From: Pseudomonas capsici
GTDB taxonomy: Bacteria > Pseudomonadota > Gammaproteobacteria > Pseudomonadales > Pseudomonadaceae
Direction: 5' to 3'
DNA: 64,000 nucleotides
Assembly (NCBI RefSeq): GCF_017165765.1
Contig: NZ_JAFGZD010000001.1
Location: 496,001 to 560,000, forward strand
Part shown: piece after piece, positions 19,005 through 27,758 of the stretch
Layout: each line of letters opens with the position of its first letter
Position numbering within the stretch: position 1 is the stretch's first letter
Made by a program: the position numbers and the translations under genes
Notes under the pieces: model-generated
Database searches by the model: none
Seen by the model: only the letters and a program-made list of their open reading frames with translations
What the model was told of the DNA's origin: nothing

Positions 19005-20422
19005 GTGACGGGCTGTTCCAGGCATTGCAGCAGTTGCTGGGTGCCAGTCATGTGCAGACCGGCGAGCAGGCCAGCGAGCGCCTGACCGACAGACAGGGTC
19101 GCTATGTCGGACAAGTGGCGGCGGTCGTGCGTCCGGCGAATACCGAAGAGGTTGCCGCGGTGGTGCGTTTGTGTGTCGCCCATGCTGCACCCGTGGTGGT
19201 GCAGGGCGGTAACACCGGGCTGATGGGCGCTGCAACCCCGGATGCCAGCGGCAAGGCGGTTCTGTTGCTGCTGGAACGCATGAACCGTGTGCGCGAGATC
19301 GATACCGACAACGACACTCTGACTGTCGAAGCCGGTTGCATCCTGCAAAACCTTCAGGACCAGGCTCGCAAGGCCGACCGCCTGTTCCCGTTGAGTCTGG
19401 GGGCGCAAGGCAGTTGCACCATTGGCGGCAATCTGGGCACCAATGCCGGTGGCAACGCCGTGCTGCGCTACGGCAATACCCGCGAACTGACCCTGGGACT
19501 TGAAGTGGTCACGGCCCAGGGCGAAATCTGGGAAGGACTGCGTGGTCTGCGCAAGGACAATACCGGCTATGACCTGCGCGATCTGTTCATCGGCAGTGAA
19601 GGCACGCTGGGCATTATCACGGCTGCGACCCTGAAGCTGTTCCCGCTGCCGAAGGCCCGGCTCACCGCATTTCTGGCCTTCGAGTCGCTGGCCCAGGCAG
19701 TACGTTTCCTGTCCCACGCCCGTGCCGGGTTCGGGGCAAGCCTGACCGCATTCGAGCTGCTTTCGGCCGATTGCCTGACCTTGCTGCGCGAGCAGTTTCC
19801 CCAGGGGCCGCAACCCTTTGGCGATACCGCTTATCCCTGGTTCGCCTTGCTGGAGCTGTCCGACAACCACAGTGAAAACCATGCACGGCAGAGTTTTGAA
19901 GAGGTGTTGAGCGATGCCTTTGAAGTCGATCTGCTCAGCGATGCCCTGATTGCCGAAAGTCTGGCCCAGAGTCAGGCGCTGTGGCAGTTGCGCGAGAACA
20001 TGAGCGATGCCCAGCGGCGTGCCGGGCGCAATATGAAACACGATATCTCGGTGCCGATTTCCCGTGTCGTGGAGTTCGTGACCCGGACCGATGCCTTGTT
20101 GCAGCGGCACTTTCCCGGGGTACGCAACTTCACGTTTGGTCATCTGGGCGATGGCAACCTGCACTACAACGTCGCGCATCCGTTGGGTTCCACTGTCGAG
20201 GCGCATATGGCCCGTTACGCCGAACTGAGCGAGCTGGTGCACGACAGCGCCCACGCCCATGGCGGCTCGATCAGTGCCGAACACGGCATCGGCCAGCGCA
20301 AGCTGGACATGCTGTCCCGTTATAAAAGCCCCGTGGAACTGGATCTGATGCGCCGCATCAAGCAGGCACTGGACCCGCACAACCTGCTCAATCCGGGCAA
20401 GGTACTGGAGGCCCGAGCATGA
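19001..20422 (+). CDS. FAD-binding 2-hydroxyacid dehydrogenase (GlcD/D2HGDH type)
   Basis: This 473-residue flavoprotein has a FAD_binding_4 domain (residues about 35-175, with VVQGGNTGLMGAA and a GGNLGTNAGG turn). Its FAD-oxidase C-terminal domain carries GHLGDGNLHYN and SAEHGIGQRK, which hold metal- and substrate-binding residues in D-lactate and D-2-hydroxyglutarate dehydrogenases. Such enzymes turn a D-2-hydroxy acid into a 2-oxo acid. In this operon the 2-oxo acid could be a substrate or product of the next gene, an aminotransferase, with which it overlaps by ATGA. The actual substrate is unknown. Confidence 0.88.
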   Translation: MSDGLFQALQQLLGASHVQTGEQASERLTDRQGRYVGQVAAVVRPANTEEVAAVVRLCVAHAAPVVVQGGNTGLMGAATPDASGKAVLLLLERMNRVREIDTDNDTLTVEAGCILQNLQDQARKADRLFPLSLGAQGSCTIGGNLGTNAGGNAVLRYGNTRELTLGLEVVTAQGEIWEGLRGLRKDNTGYDLRDLFIGSEGTLGIITAATLKLFPLPKARLTAFLAFESLAQAVRFLSHARAGFGASLTAFELLSADCLTLLREQFPQGPQPFGDTAYPWFALLELSDNHSENHARQSFEEVLSDAFEVDLLSDALIAESLAQSQALWQLRENMSDAQRRAGRNMKHDISVPISRVVEFVTRTDALLQRHFPGVRNFTFGHLGDGNLHYNVAHPLGSTVEAHMARYAELSELVHDSAHAHGGSISAEHGIGQRKLDMLSRYKSPVELDLMRRIKQALDPHNLLNPGKVLEARA

Positions 20423-21636
20423 GCATCGGTCTGTCAAAGCGCGTGCAGCGCGTCTCGCTGTCGGCCAACGCTGCCGCCAAGTCCCGGGCTACCGCCTTGC
20501 GCGATGCCGGGGTAGATATTCTCGACCTGACGACCGGCGAGCCGGATTTCGATACCCCCGAACACATCAAGCAGGCAGCCTTCGAAGCCATTGCCGCCGG
20601 TGCCACCAAATACACGCCGACTCCCGGTGTACGGGCCTTGCGCGAGGCGGTGCAAGCCAAGTTGCAACGCGAAAATGCTCTGGACTATCCCCTGGCTTCC
20701 ATCGTGATTGCCAACGGGGCCAAGCAGATCATCTTCAATGCCTTCGCCGCGACCCTGGATGACGGCGACGAAGTGCTGGTGCCGGTGCCGTACTGGCCAT
20801 CATTCCCGGACAGCGTGCGTTTCAACGGCGGCGAGCCGGTATTCATCGAATGCGGCCTGGAGCAGGGCTGCAAGCTGACTCCCGAGCAACTGGAGCGTCA
20901 TATCGGCGAGCGCACGCGCTGGCTGATTCTCAACGGACCGGGCAATCCCAGTGGTGCGGTGTACAGCGAAGCGGAACTGTCGGCGCTGGCTGATGTTCTT
21001 CGTCGTCATCCGCACGTGCTGGTGTTGCTGGACGAGCTGTACGAACACATTCGCTTCGACGGGCAACCGGCCCAGAGCCTGCTCAACGTCGCACCGGACT
21101 TGCAGCCGCGCTGCCTGCTGGTGGGCGGTGTTTCCAAGACGTATGCCATGACCGGCTGGCGGGTCGGCTTCGGGGCCGGACCGCAGGAACTGACTACGGC
21201 CATGACCGTGGTGCAATCGCAATCGACCTCCGGCGCATCATCGGTGGGGCAGGCTGCGGCCCTGGCGGCATTCGAAGGTGGGCTGGGGTTTCTGCCGCAA
21301 CACGTGGCGGCGTACCGGCAGCGCCGCGACTTGCTGGTTGAAACCCTGAGCAGCGTCGATGGCCTTGAGGTGCTGGTGCCCCAGGGTGGCTTCTTTGTCT
21401 TCGTGCGTTGCGCCGGGCTGCTGGGGCGCTATCGCCCGGATGGGCAGCGCCTGGAAAACGATGCCGATGTGGTGGCCTGGCTGCTGGAGTCCGGTGTGGC
21501 GGGTGTCGCAGGCAGCGCTTACGGCCTGTCGCCGTGGTTTCGCCTGTCGATTGCCACGGCCACTGCCACCGTGATCGAAGCCGGACAGCGTATTGCACGT
21601 GCCTGTGGGCAGTTGAGCGCGGGAGAGGCGTCATGA
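20419..21636 (+). CDS. class I/II PLP aminotransferase (AspC-like)
   Basis: This 405-residue fold-type I aminotransferase shows the family start LSKRVQRVSLSANAAAKSRA, TTGEPDFDTPEHIK, NGAKQIIFN, the NGPGNPSGAVY loop, the DELYEHI aspartate region, and the aldimine lysine Lys240 in SKTYAMTGWRVGF. The Arg of RLSI near the end would bind the substrate carboxylate. It lies inside the ABC operon, with ATGA-type overlaps on both sides, so it acts on the imported compound or its oxo-acid. Specificity cannot be read from the sequence. Confidence 0.9.
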   Translation: MSIGLSKRVQRVSLSANAAAKSRATALRDAGVDILDLTTGEPDFDTPEHIKQAAFEAIAAGATKYTPTPGVRALREAVQAKLQRENALDYPLASIVIANGAKQIIFNAFAATLDDGDEVLVPVPYWPSFPDSVRFNGGEPVFIECGLEQGCKLTPEQLERHIGERTRWLILNGPGNPSGAVYSEAELSALADVLRRHPHVLVLLDELYEHIRFDGQPAQSLLNVAPDLQPRCLLVGGVSKTYAMTGWRVGFGAGPQELTTAMTVVQSQSTSGASSVGQAAALAAFEGGLGFLPQHVAAYRQRRDLLVETLSSVDGLEVLVPQGGFFVFVRCAGLLGRYRPDGQRLENDADVVAWLLESGVAGVAGSAYGLSPWFRLSIATATATVIEAGQRIARACGQLSAGEAS

Positions 21637-22367
21637 ACCACTGGCTGGAATCCTTTGTACAGTGGACGGCCGGGTTTGGCCTGAACTACGCCTTTGTGCT
21701 GGATGCCTATCAGCGGGGCACGATGGTGGATGGCGCGCTGACCACCTTGCTGCTGTGCCTGCTGACGATCATTGGCAGCCTGCTTGTCGGTGTTGCACTG
21801 GCCGCCATGCTGACCTCGGGCAAGTCCTGGCTGCGTGCGCCTGCCAGAGTCTTTATCGAAGTCACCCGCAACACGCCGACCCTGGTGCAGTTGTATTGCG
21901 CCTTTCTGGTACTGAACATGCTGTTGACCCAGGCCATCGGCACGGCCAATCCGCTGACGCCTTTTGCCTGGGTAGTGATCGTGATCTCCCTGCACAAGGG
22001 CGCTTTCCATGCCGAAGCCTTGAGGGCCGGTATCGAAGCGGTTCCTTCCGTGACGCTGGAAGCCGCCAGTTCCCTGGCCTTCAACAGTCGTCAGTTGCTG
22101 TGGAACGTGCAGTTGCCACTGGCTCTGCGTTTTGCCTTGCCGTCGCTGATCAATAACCTGATCGATCTGGTGAAGATGACGGCCGTGGCTTCGGCCATTG
22201 CGGTGGGGGATATCACCTATGCGGCGATCATGATCTGGACCCAGAGCGATAACGTGCTGGAACTGATGATTCTGATCCTGAGCTTTTTCGGTTTGCTCAG
22301 CTTTGTCGTCAACTGTGCAGGGCGCGCCCTGGAATCTCGCCTGAGGATGCCCGGTTATGGCCATTGA
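21633..22367 (+). CDS. ABC transporter permease, polar amino acid type
   Basis: The 244-residue membrane protein has about five to six helices and the HisM/GlnP-like EAA loop (HAEALRAGIEAVPSVTLEAA) for ATPase docking. The start is ATG 21633, overlapping the aminotransferase stop; an upstream in-frame extension lies within the previous gene. It pairs with the second permease, which it overlaps by 11 bases. Confidence 0.92.
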   Translation: MNHWLESFVQWTAGFGLNYAFVLDAYQRGTMVDGALTTLLLCLLTIIGSLLVGVALAAMLTSGKSWLRAPARVFIEVTRNTPTLVQLYCAFLVLNMLLTQAIGTANPLTPFAWVVIVISLHKGAFHAEALRAGIEAVPSVTLEAASSLAFNSRQLLWNVQLPLALRFALPSLINNLIDLVKMTAVASAIAVGDITYAAIMIWTQSDNVLELMILILSFFGLLSFVVNCAGRALESRLRMPGYGH

Positions 22368-23145
22368 TTCATCGGTTGCCGCGCCCGTCGCGTGGCCGCG
22401 TCGTCATTTGCTGGCGTTGATCCTGCTGGCTGGGGCGGTTGCCTGGCTGATTTTCGGTGCGCCGGACAGCCCGGTATTCCTGGCCTTGATACAGTGGTCG
22501 CCGGCCCTGGCCACGGGCTTTGGCCAGAACATTCTGATCAGTCTGGTCGCGATTGGGCTGGGCACGGTGTTCGGGCTGCTGGTCGGCGCTCTGGGGATGT
22601 CGCCTTTCTGGCTGTTGCGTCTGCCAGCGCGGATCTGGATACAGATCTTTCGCAATGCGCCCTGGCTGGTGCTGATCTATTTCACCACCTACGTGTTCCC
22701 GTTCGAGATCAGGATCGGCGGTACCTATATCTCGTTTCCCGACTGGGTGAAGGTCACCATCGGTCTGGCTTTGCCGGCCAGCGCCAATGTCGCGGAAATC
22801 TTCCGGGGGGCCGTGGCGTCGATCCCCAGCACCCAATGGGAGGCCGCACGTTCGCTGGCATTCACTCGCGGGCAGATCTTCACTTCGATCATCCTGCCGC
22901 AGTGCTTCAAACGCATGCTGCCGCCCTGGATGAACCTCTATGCCGTCATCACCATGGGCACGGCCCTGGCTTCGCTGGTGGGTGTGCATGACGTGATCGA
23001 TACCGCGCAGATTGCCAGCAACACCGTCAACCAGACCGGCTTCACCGTGATCATCTATTGCAGCCTGCTGGTGTTGTTCTTTGCCTATTGCTACCCGATT
23101 TCCCGCCTGACCCAACGCCTGGAGCGACGTTATGCCTTCTATTGA
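22357..23145 (+). CDS. ABC transporter permease, polar amino acid type
   Basis: The 262-residue second permease has an N-terminal helix, a HisM-type transmembrane domain and the EAA loop EIFRGAVASIPSTQWEAARS. It overlaps the first permease gene by 11 bases and the ATPase gene by 14, so all three are translated in a fixed ratio. Confidence 0.92.
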   Translation: MAIDSSVAAPVAWPRRHLLALILLAGAVAWLIFGAPDSPVFLALIQWSPALATGFGQNILISLVAIGLGTVFGLLVGALGMSPFWLLRLPARIWIQIFRNAPWLVLIYFTTYVFPFEIRIGGTYISFPDWVKVTIGLALPASANVAEIFRGAVASIPSTQWEAARSLAFTRGQIFTSIILPQCFKRMLPPWMNLYAVITMGTALASLVGVHDVIDTAQIASNTVNQTGFTVIIYCSLLVLFFAYCYPISRLTQRLERRYAFY

Positions 23146-23968
23146 ATCCGGGGCCGAGCCTCTGGTCAGTCTGCGCGACCTGCACCTGTCATTTGGCAGC
23201 AATCTGGTGCTCAAGGGCATCGATCTGGAGGTGCAGCGCGGCCAGGCAGTATCGATCATCGGGCCGTCCGGCTCGGGTAAATCGACCATTCTGCGCTGTA
23301 TTACCGGGTTGTTGCAGACCCAGCGCGGCACCATTCGTGTGGGAAACACCGAGGTTCATGCCCTGACCCGCGAAGCCGAGCGGATCGAACTGCGCAAGCG
23401 CGTGGGTTTTGTATTCCAGCAGTACAACCTGTTTCCGCATCTGTCGGTGCTGGAAAATCTGGTGATCGCCCCGCGCAAGGTGCTGGGGATCGAGCGTGCC
23501 GAAGCCGAGAAACAGGCGCGGGCCTTGCTGGCCAAGGTGCGTATGGAGCACAAGGCCGATGCCTATCCGGGGCAGTTGTCCGGTGGCCAGCAGCAACGCG
23601 TGGCGATTGCCCGTGCCCTGACCATGCGCCCGGAACTGATTCTGTTCGATGAAGTGACCTCGGCCCTGGACCCGGAAACGGTCGGTGAAGTGCTGACCGT
23701 GATCCGCGAACTGACCGAAGAGGGCATGACCTGCGTGCTGGTGACCCATGAAATGCGTTTCGCCGAAGAAATCAGCGACGTGGTGTATTTCACCGAGAAC
23801 GGCCTGATCGTCGAGCACGGCAGCGCCGAGCAGATCTTCCAGCGCCCGAACAGCGAGCGAACACGCGAGTTCTTGCGCCATGCGCTGGGTGATTCCGGGC
23901 GTCGTCCGCCGGTGTCTGCCGACCCGTTTGCCCTGAGCAATATCAGCCGTTACAGCCTGTCCGTATAA
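23132..23968 (+). CDS. amino-acid ABC transporter ATP-binding protein
   Basis: The 278-residue ATPase is of the GlnQ/HisP class, with Walker A GPSGSGKST, Q-loop in FVFQQYNLFPH, signature LSGGQQQRVAIARAL, Walker B LILFDEVTSALDPE and the H-loop VTHEM. A short C-terminal extension of about 25 residues follows the usual end. It completes the transporter with the two permeases and two binding proteins. Confidence 0.95.
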   Translation: MPSIESGAEPLVSLRDLHLSFGSNLVLKGIDLEVQRGQAVSIIGPSGSGKSTILRCITGLLQTQRGTIRVGNTEVHALTREAERIELRKRVGFVFQQYNLFPHLSVLENLVIAPRKVLGIERAEAEKQARALLAKVRMEHKADAYPGQLSGGQQQRVAIARALTMRPELILFDEVTSALDPETVGEVLTVIRELTEEGMTCVLVTHEMRFAEEISDVVYFTENGLIVEHGSAEQIFQRPNSERTREFLRHALGDSGRRPPVSADPFALSNISRYSLSV

Positions 23969-23984
23969 CTAAAAAACCACCGCT

Positions 23985-24074
23985 GTAGGAGCGCGCTTGC
24001 CCGCGATGACGTGTGTGAACTCAACACATTTCTATCGTCTGCACCACTGTCGTCGCGGGCAAGCGCGCTCCTAC
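23985..24074. repeat. REPIN (paired inverted REP elements)
   Basis: GTAGGAGCGCGCTTGCCCGC and its near-perfect inverse (GCGGGCAAGCGCGCTCCTAC) flank a 38-base spacer. The pair is the common Pseudomonas REP type. It sits inside the operon between the ATPase and the dioxygenase genes, where it can form a large hairpin that might separate mRNA segments. Confidence 0.9.
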
Positions 24075-24108
24075 GTTTACCGTCCTGAGTACCACCGGGA
24101 GTTAACTG

Positions 24109-24702
24109 ATGAGCAACGCAAACCGAGCCCAAGTGATCGAAGACTTTCTTCAGCAGATCCGTGTCATCAACCAGCGCGGCGTAGACCGCGAGGCCTTGAA
24201 GGAAATCATCGTGCTGCTGGAAGACCTGGCAGGCCGTCATGACCTGTTCAATTTCAGCGCGTTTCCTGCGCCGGTGCCGGGGCAGGGCGAAACAGCCTTC
24301 CGCTATCGCCTGAACGACGATGGCGAAACTCCGACCCTGTACATGAACTCGCTGCTGCCGGGCAAAAGCACCTTGCCCCATAACCATGAAACCTGGGCGG
24401 TGATCGTTGCCGTGCAAGGCCAGGAGATCAATTACGTCTGGGCGCGTACCGACGATGGCAGTGACCCGGCGTTCGCTCGTCTGGAACTGGAAAAGGAAGT
24501 CATCGTCCAGCCAGGCACGCCTATCGGTTTCCTGGGCGAAGACCTGCATGGCATCAAGGTCACGGGTGAGGAACCGACCTTGCATTTCCACCTGTATGGC
24601 CGTCCGCTGGAATCGCTCAATGGGCGTTTCGGGGTCAACGAAGAAGGCCGTGTCTTGAACTACAACGCTTCACAGATGGCACCGTCGATTCAGGCCTATT
24701 GA
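24109..24702 (+). CDS. cysteine-dioxygenase-like cupin protein
   Basis: This 197-residue protein is of the thiol dioxygenase (cysteine/3-mercaptopropionate dioxygenase) cupin family. The first cupin motif is LPHNHETWAVIVAVQG (His91, His93), and a second-motif His sits in HFHLYG (His159/His161), the expected three-His iron site. Family members oxidise a thiol to a sulfinic acid with O2. The context (C-S lyase/rhodanese fusion next, amino-acid transporter before) fits a role in sulfur-compound breakdown. It differs clearly from the PHDHRVWG-type motif I recall for characterised Pseudomonas 3-mercaptopropionate dioxygenase, so the substrate is open. Confidence 0.8.
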   Translation: MSNANRAQVIEDFLQQIRVINQRGVDREALKEIIVLLEDLAGRHDLFNFSAFPAPVPGQGETAFRYRLNDDGETPTLYMNSLLPGKSTLPHNHETWAVIVAVQGQEINYVWARTDDGSDPAFARLELEKEVIVQPGTPIGFLGEDLHGIKVTGEEPTLHFHLYGRPLESLNGRFGVNEEGRVLNYNASQMAPSIQAY

Positions 24703-24744
24703 TCGTCGGCACAGCTTCCCCTTTCACTTTTGATGAGCCACCCC

Positions 24745-27504
24745 ATGAGCCAGACCACCACCGCGGCCCAACTACAACAATGGCTGTTCGACGGGCAGGA
24801 AATTGCCCTGTTCGACCTGCGTGAGCATGGCCAGTACGGCGAAGCCCATCTGTTCCATGGGGTCACGCTGCCCTATAGCCGCCTGGAACTGGATATCCGC
24901 CGCCTGGCTCCCAACCCTGGCGTGCGGCTGGTGATCTATGACCAGGATGGCGGCGATATCGCCGCACGGGCCGCCGCGCGTCTGGAAGCACTCGGCTATC
25001 GTCAGGTGCATATTCTGGAAGGCGGTGCCGATGGCTGGCAGGCCGCAGGTCTGCAACTGTTTGCGGGAGTGCATGTGCCGTCCAAGGCGTTTGGCGAGCT
25101 GGTGGAAGAGGCTCGTCATACGCCACATATCAGCGCCACCGAACTGGCGCAGCGCCAGGCCCAGGGTGAATCTCTGGTGGTGCTGGATGGCAGGCCGTTC
25201 GACGAATACCGCAAGATGACCATTCCAGGTTCCGTATGTTGTCCCAATGGCGAGCTGGGTTATCGGCTGCCGGAGCTGGTCCGCGACGAACATACGCCGA
25301 TCGTCGTCAATTGTGCCGGACGTACCCGCAGCATCATCGGAGCGCAGACGCTGATCGATCTCGGGGTCAAGAACCCGGTCTATGCCCTGGAAAACGGAAC
25401 CCAGGGCTGGTATCTGGCCGATCTGCAACTGGAACATGGCAGCACCCGGCGTTACCCGGATGCCGTATCGCCCGAATCGCTGGCCCGGCAACGGGATGCC
25501 GCCCAGGCCCTGGCCGAGCGGGCAGGGGTGCAGACGGTCAGTGCCGAACAGGTTACCCGTTGGGCTGCAGACAGCGGGCGCAGCCTGTTTCTGTGCGATG
25601 TGCGGACTGCCGAGGAGTTTGCGGCAGGCTCTCTGGCCGGTGCGCAACATACGCCGGGCGGCCAGTTGATTCAGGCCACGGACCTGTACATCGGCGTGCG
25701 TCAGGCGCGGCTGGTGCTGCTGGACGACGAAGGCATTCGTGCGCCGATTGTCGCCAGTTGGCTCAGGCAACTGGGGCACGATGCCTGTGTGCTGGAGGCT
25801 GGCGTGAGCAGTGGTTTGTCGTTGCCTGTCGCTGAAGCGGAGGTGTGGCCGGACTTGCCGGGCATCAATGTGCAAGGGCTGGCCGATGCCTTGAAGGATA
25901 ACGCCGTGGCGCTCGTCGACCTGCGTTCGAGCACAGCTTTTCGCAAAGGCCATATCGAAGGTTCGCGCTGGTCGATCCGTCCGCTGCTGGCTGCTGCCGT
26001 CGCCGATGAGTCCCGACCGCTGGTGCTGATTGCCGATGATCCGGCTCTGGCACAACTGGCGGTAAACGAGTTGCCGCAGGCGCAACGTCGGCAGGTGCGT
26101 CTGCTGGACGGCGGGATCAAGGCCTGGCAAGCCGCCGGGCTGGCGCTGCATGAAGACAGCGCCAGTCTGGCGGACGAGCAGTGCATCGACTTTCTGTTCT
26201 TCACTCACGACCGGCATTCCGGCAACAAGGACGCTGCCCGGCAGTACCTGGCCTGGGAAATCGGTCTGCTGGGGCAGATGACCGAGCAGGAAATTGCCAG
26301 TCTCAAGCCGTTAACCGCAAAAAAGCCTGAGCGCCCGTCACACGATCCTCTGGTCAGGACCCGGCTAGTTCATGCCGGGCGGACGGCCAAGGGCAGTGGC
26401 GTGCGCGGGGTGAATGTACCGGTTTCACGCATGAGCACCGTGCTGTTCGACAGCCTCGGGCAGATGCGTGATATTCGAAAGCGTCGCGATACCGAGCGTC
26501 TGTTGAGCTATGGAGCGCGGGGCAACCCGACGGGGTTTGCGCTGGAAGACCTGGTGACAGAGCTGGAGGGCGGCTATCGCACCCGCTTGTTCAGCACGGG
26601 CCTTGCAGCGGTGGCGCAGACTTTTCTGGCTTATCTGCGTCCCGGCGATCATGTCCTGATAACCGATGCCGTGTATTCCCCGGTGCGGCGTGTGGCCCGT
26701 GACTTCCTTGAGCCTTTCGGCATTCAGGTCAGCTATTTCAGGGCCGACGGCCAGGGGCTGGAGGCGCAACTGCAGGCCAATACCCGCATGGTCTACACCG
26801 AAGTGCCGGGCTCTTTGCTTTATGAACTCTGCGATTTGCCAGCCATTGCCGCGCTGTGCAGACCGCGAAACATTCTCCTGGCGGTGGACAACACCTGGGG
26901 TTCGGCCTACCTCTATCGCCCGCTGGCGTTGGGAGCGGACATTTCCATCATGGCCTTGACCAAGTACCTGTGCGGTCATAGCGATGTGGTGATGGGCAGC
27001 GTCTGCACCCGCGAGGAAGTCTGGCAACCACTGGGCAGCATGAGCGACACCTTCGGCTGCGCGGTCAGCCCCGATGATGCTTATCTGATCCTGCGCGGTG
27101 CTCGCACCCTGGCCTCACGCATGGAAACCCACGAACGTCAGGCACTTGAAGTCGCCCACTGGCTGAAAGAGCAACCGCAGGTCCGGCGTGTTTTCCATCC
27201 GGCCTTGCCGGACCATCCCGGCCACGCTCTGTGGAAGCGCGACTTCACCGGCAGCAACGGCTTGCTGTCCTTTGAGTTCGAATCTTCGGATCCGGGCCAA
27301 CTGGAGCGTTTTATCGGCGCCCTGCAACTGTTCGGCCTCGGCGCTTCATGGGGCGGTTACGAAAGCCTGATCACCGTGGCCAACGTCAGTGACCGCGACA
27401 ATGAAGCTGACAGGCTGCTCAACCCGGTGGTGCGCCTGCATATCGGGTTGGAGGATGTGGGGGCGTTGATCGAGGATTTGCAAAGGGGGTTGGGGGAAGT
27501 TTGA
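24745..27504 (+). CDS. four-rhodanese / cystathionine lyase-type PLP fusion protein
   Basis: The protein is 919 residues long. The N-terminal half has four rhodanese-like modules (approximately 5-105, 125-230, 262-358, 370-465). Only the second keeps an active-site cysteine (Cys190 in VNCAGRTRS); the others carry Asp or similar residues at that loop. The C-terminal half (about 530-919) is a Cys/Met-metabolism PLP domain with the cystathionine beta-lyase look: YGARGNPTG, the aspartate in AVDNTWGS, and PLP lysine Lys740 in ALTKYLCGHSD. One chain could therefore split a C-S bond and pass the sulfane sulfur to a rhodanese site. Start choice is uncertain (TTG 24730, ATG 24733 or 24745). Last gene of the operon. 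Confidence 0.85.
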   Translation: MSQTTTAAQLQQWLFDGQEIALFDLREHGQYGEAHLFHGVTLPYSRLELDIRRLAPNPGVRLVIYDQDGGDIAARAAARLEALGYRQVHILEGGADGWQAAGLQLFAGVHVPSKAFGELVEEARHTPHISATELAQRQAQGESLVVLDGRPFDEYRKMTIPGSVCCPNGELGYRLPELVRDEHTPIVVNCAGRTRSIIGAQTLIDLGVKNPVYALENGTQGWYLADLQLEHGSTRRYPDAVSPESLARQRDAAQALAERAGVQTVSAEQVTRWAADSGRSLFLCDVRTAEEFAAGSLAGAQHTPGGQLIQATDLYIGVRQARLVLLDDEGIRAPIVASWLRQLGHDACVLEAGVSSGLSLPVAEAEVWPDLPGINVQGLADALKDNAVALVDLRSSTAFRKGHIEGSRWSIRPLLAAAVADESRPLVLIADDPALAQLAVNELPQAQRRQVRLLDGGIKAWQAAGLALHEDSASLADEQCIDFLFFTHDRHSGNKDAARQYLAWEIGLLGQMTEQEIASLKPLTAKKPERPSHDPLVRTRLVHAGRTAKGSGVRGVNVPVSRMSTVLFDSLGQMRDIRKRRDTERLLSYGARGNPTGFALEDLVTELEGGYRTRLFSTGLAAVAQTFLAYLRPGDHVLITDAVYSPVRRVARDFLEPFGIQVSYFRADGQGLEAQLQANTRMVYTEVPGSLLYELCDLPAIAALCRPRNILLAVDNTWGSAYLYRPLALGADISIMALTKYLCGHSDVVMGSVCTREEVWQPLGSMSDTFGCAVSPDDAYLILRGARTLASRMETHERQALEVAHWLKEQPQVRRVFHPALPDHPGHALWKRDFTGSNGLLSFEFESSDPGQLERFIGALQLFGLGASWGGYESLITVANVSDRDNEADRLLNPVVRLHIGLEDVGALIEDLQRGLGEV

Positions 27505-27506
27505 AA

Positions 27507-27550
27507 GCCGCAAGCTTCAAGCCGCAAGTCAAAAGCTTGTAGCTTGTAGC
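27507..27550. repeat. AAGCTT-rich intergenic repeat
   Basis: A segment with GCCGCAAGCTTCAAGCCGC followed by AAGCTTGTAGCTTGTAGC follows the fusion gene stop. This is a repeat type I recall as common between genes in Pseudomonas. Internal repetition (CTTGTAG twice; GCCGCAAG twice) is visible. It has no clear hairpin terminator. Confidence 0.5.
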
Positions 27551-27555
27551 CTTAT

Positions 27556-27575
27556 AAATGTTATTTCATAACAAA
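27556..27575. promoter_or_regulatory. Zur-like operator
   Basis: TGTTAT-TTC-ATAACA (27559-27573) is a perfect palindrome within an AT-rich promoter region, close to the gamma-proteobacterial Zur box core (ATGTTATA-N-TATAACAT). It lies about 50 bases before the first gene of the metal ABC transporter and supports zinc as the substrate. Confidence 0.6.
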
Positions 27576-27626
27576 ATTCGCTCTCCCTATGTAATACTGT
27601 AACGAATCGTTGCAGGTTACCCATCC

Positions 27627-27758
27627 GTGAAAGCTCCCCGCGCTCCCTCTGTCGCAGGTTCCGTTCTGGCTCAATCGGCCTTGAAGCGGGTCCTGCTGGC
27701 TCTCTGTATCTTGCTGCTGTTATGGCTGGCCATCGCCTGGTCGGTGGCCATTCCATGA
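27627..27758 (+). CDS. 43-residue membrane peptide of the metal transporter operon
   Basis: GTG-started short ORF. Residues 1-20 are basic and polar, and residues 21-41 form one strong hydrophobic helix (LLALCILLLLWLAIAW) ending just before the stop. Its stop overlaps the ATG of the ATPase gene (ATGA), which is the main evidence that it is translated. A single-helix accessory subunit or a coupling leader peptide are both possible. No family is recognised, and the ribosome site is weak. Confidence 0.5.
   Translation: MKAPRAPSVAGSVLAQSALKRVLLALCILLLLWLAIAWSVAIP

Noticed and set aside
18854-20437. 527-residue ORF antisense to the FAD dehydrogenase
   Set aside because: The sense protein has clear FAD and metal-binding motifs; the antisense one is a compositional shadow.
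24772-26217. 481-residue ORF antisense to the rhodanese-lyase fusion
   Set aside because: Shadow frame; the sense protein is well supported by domains.
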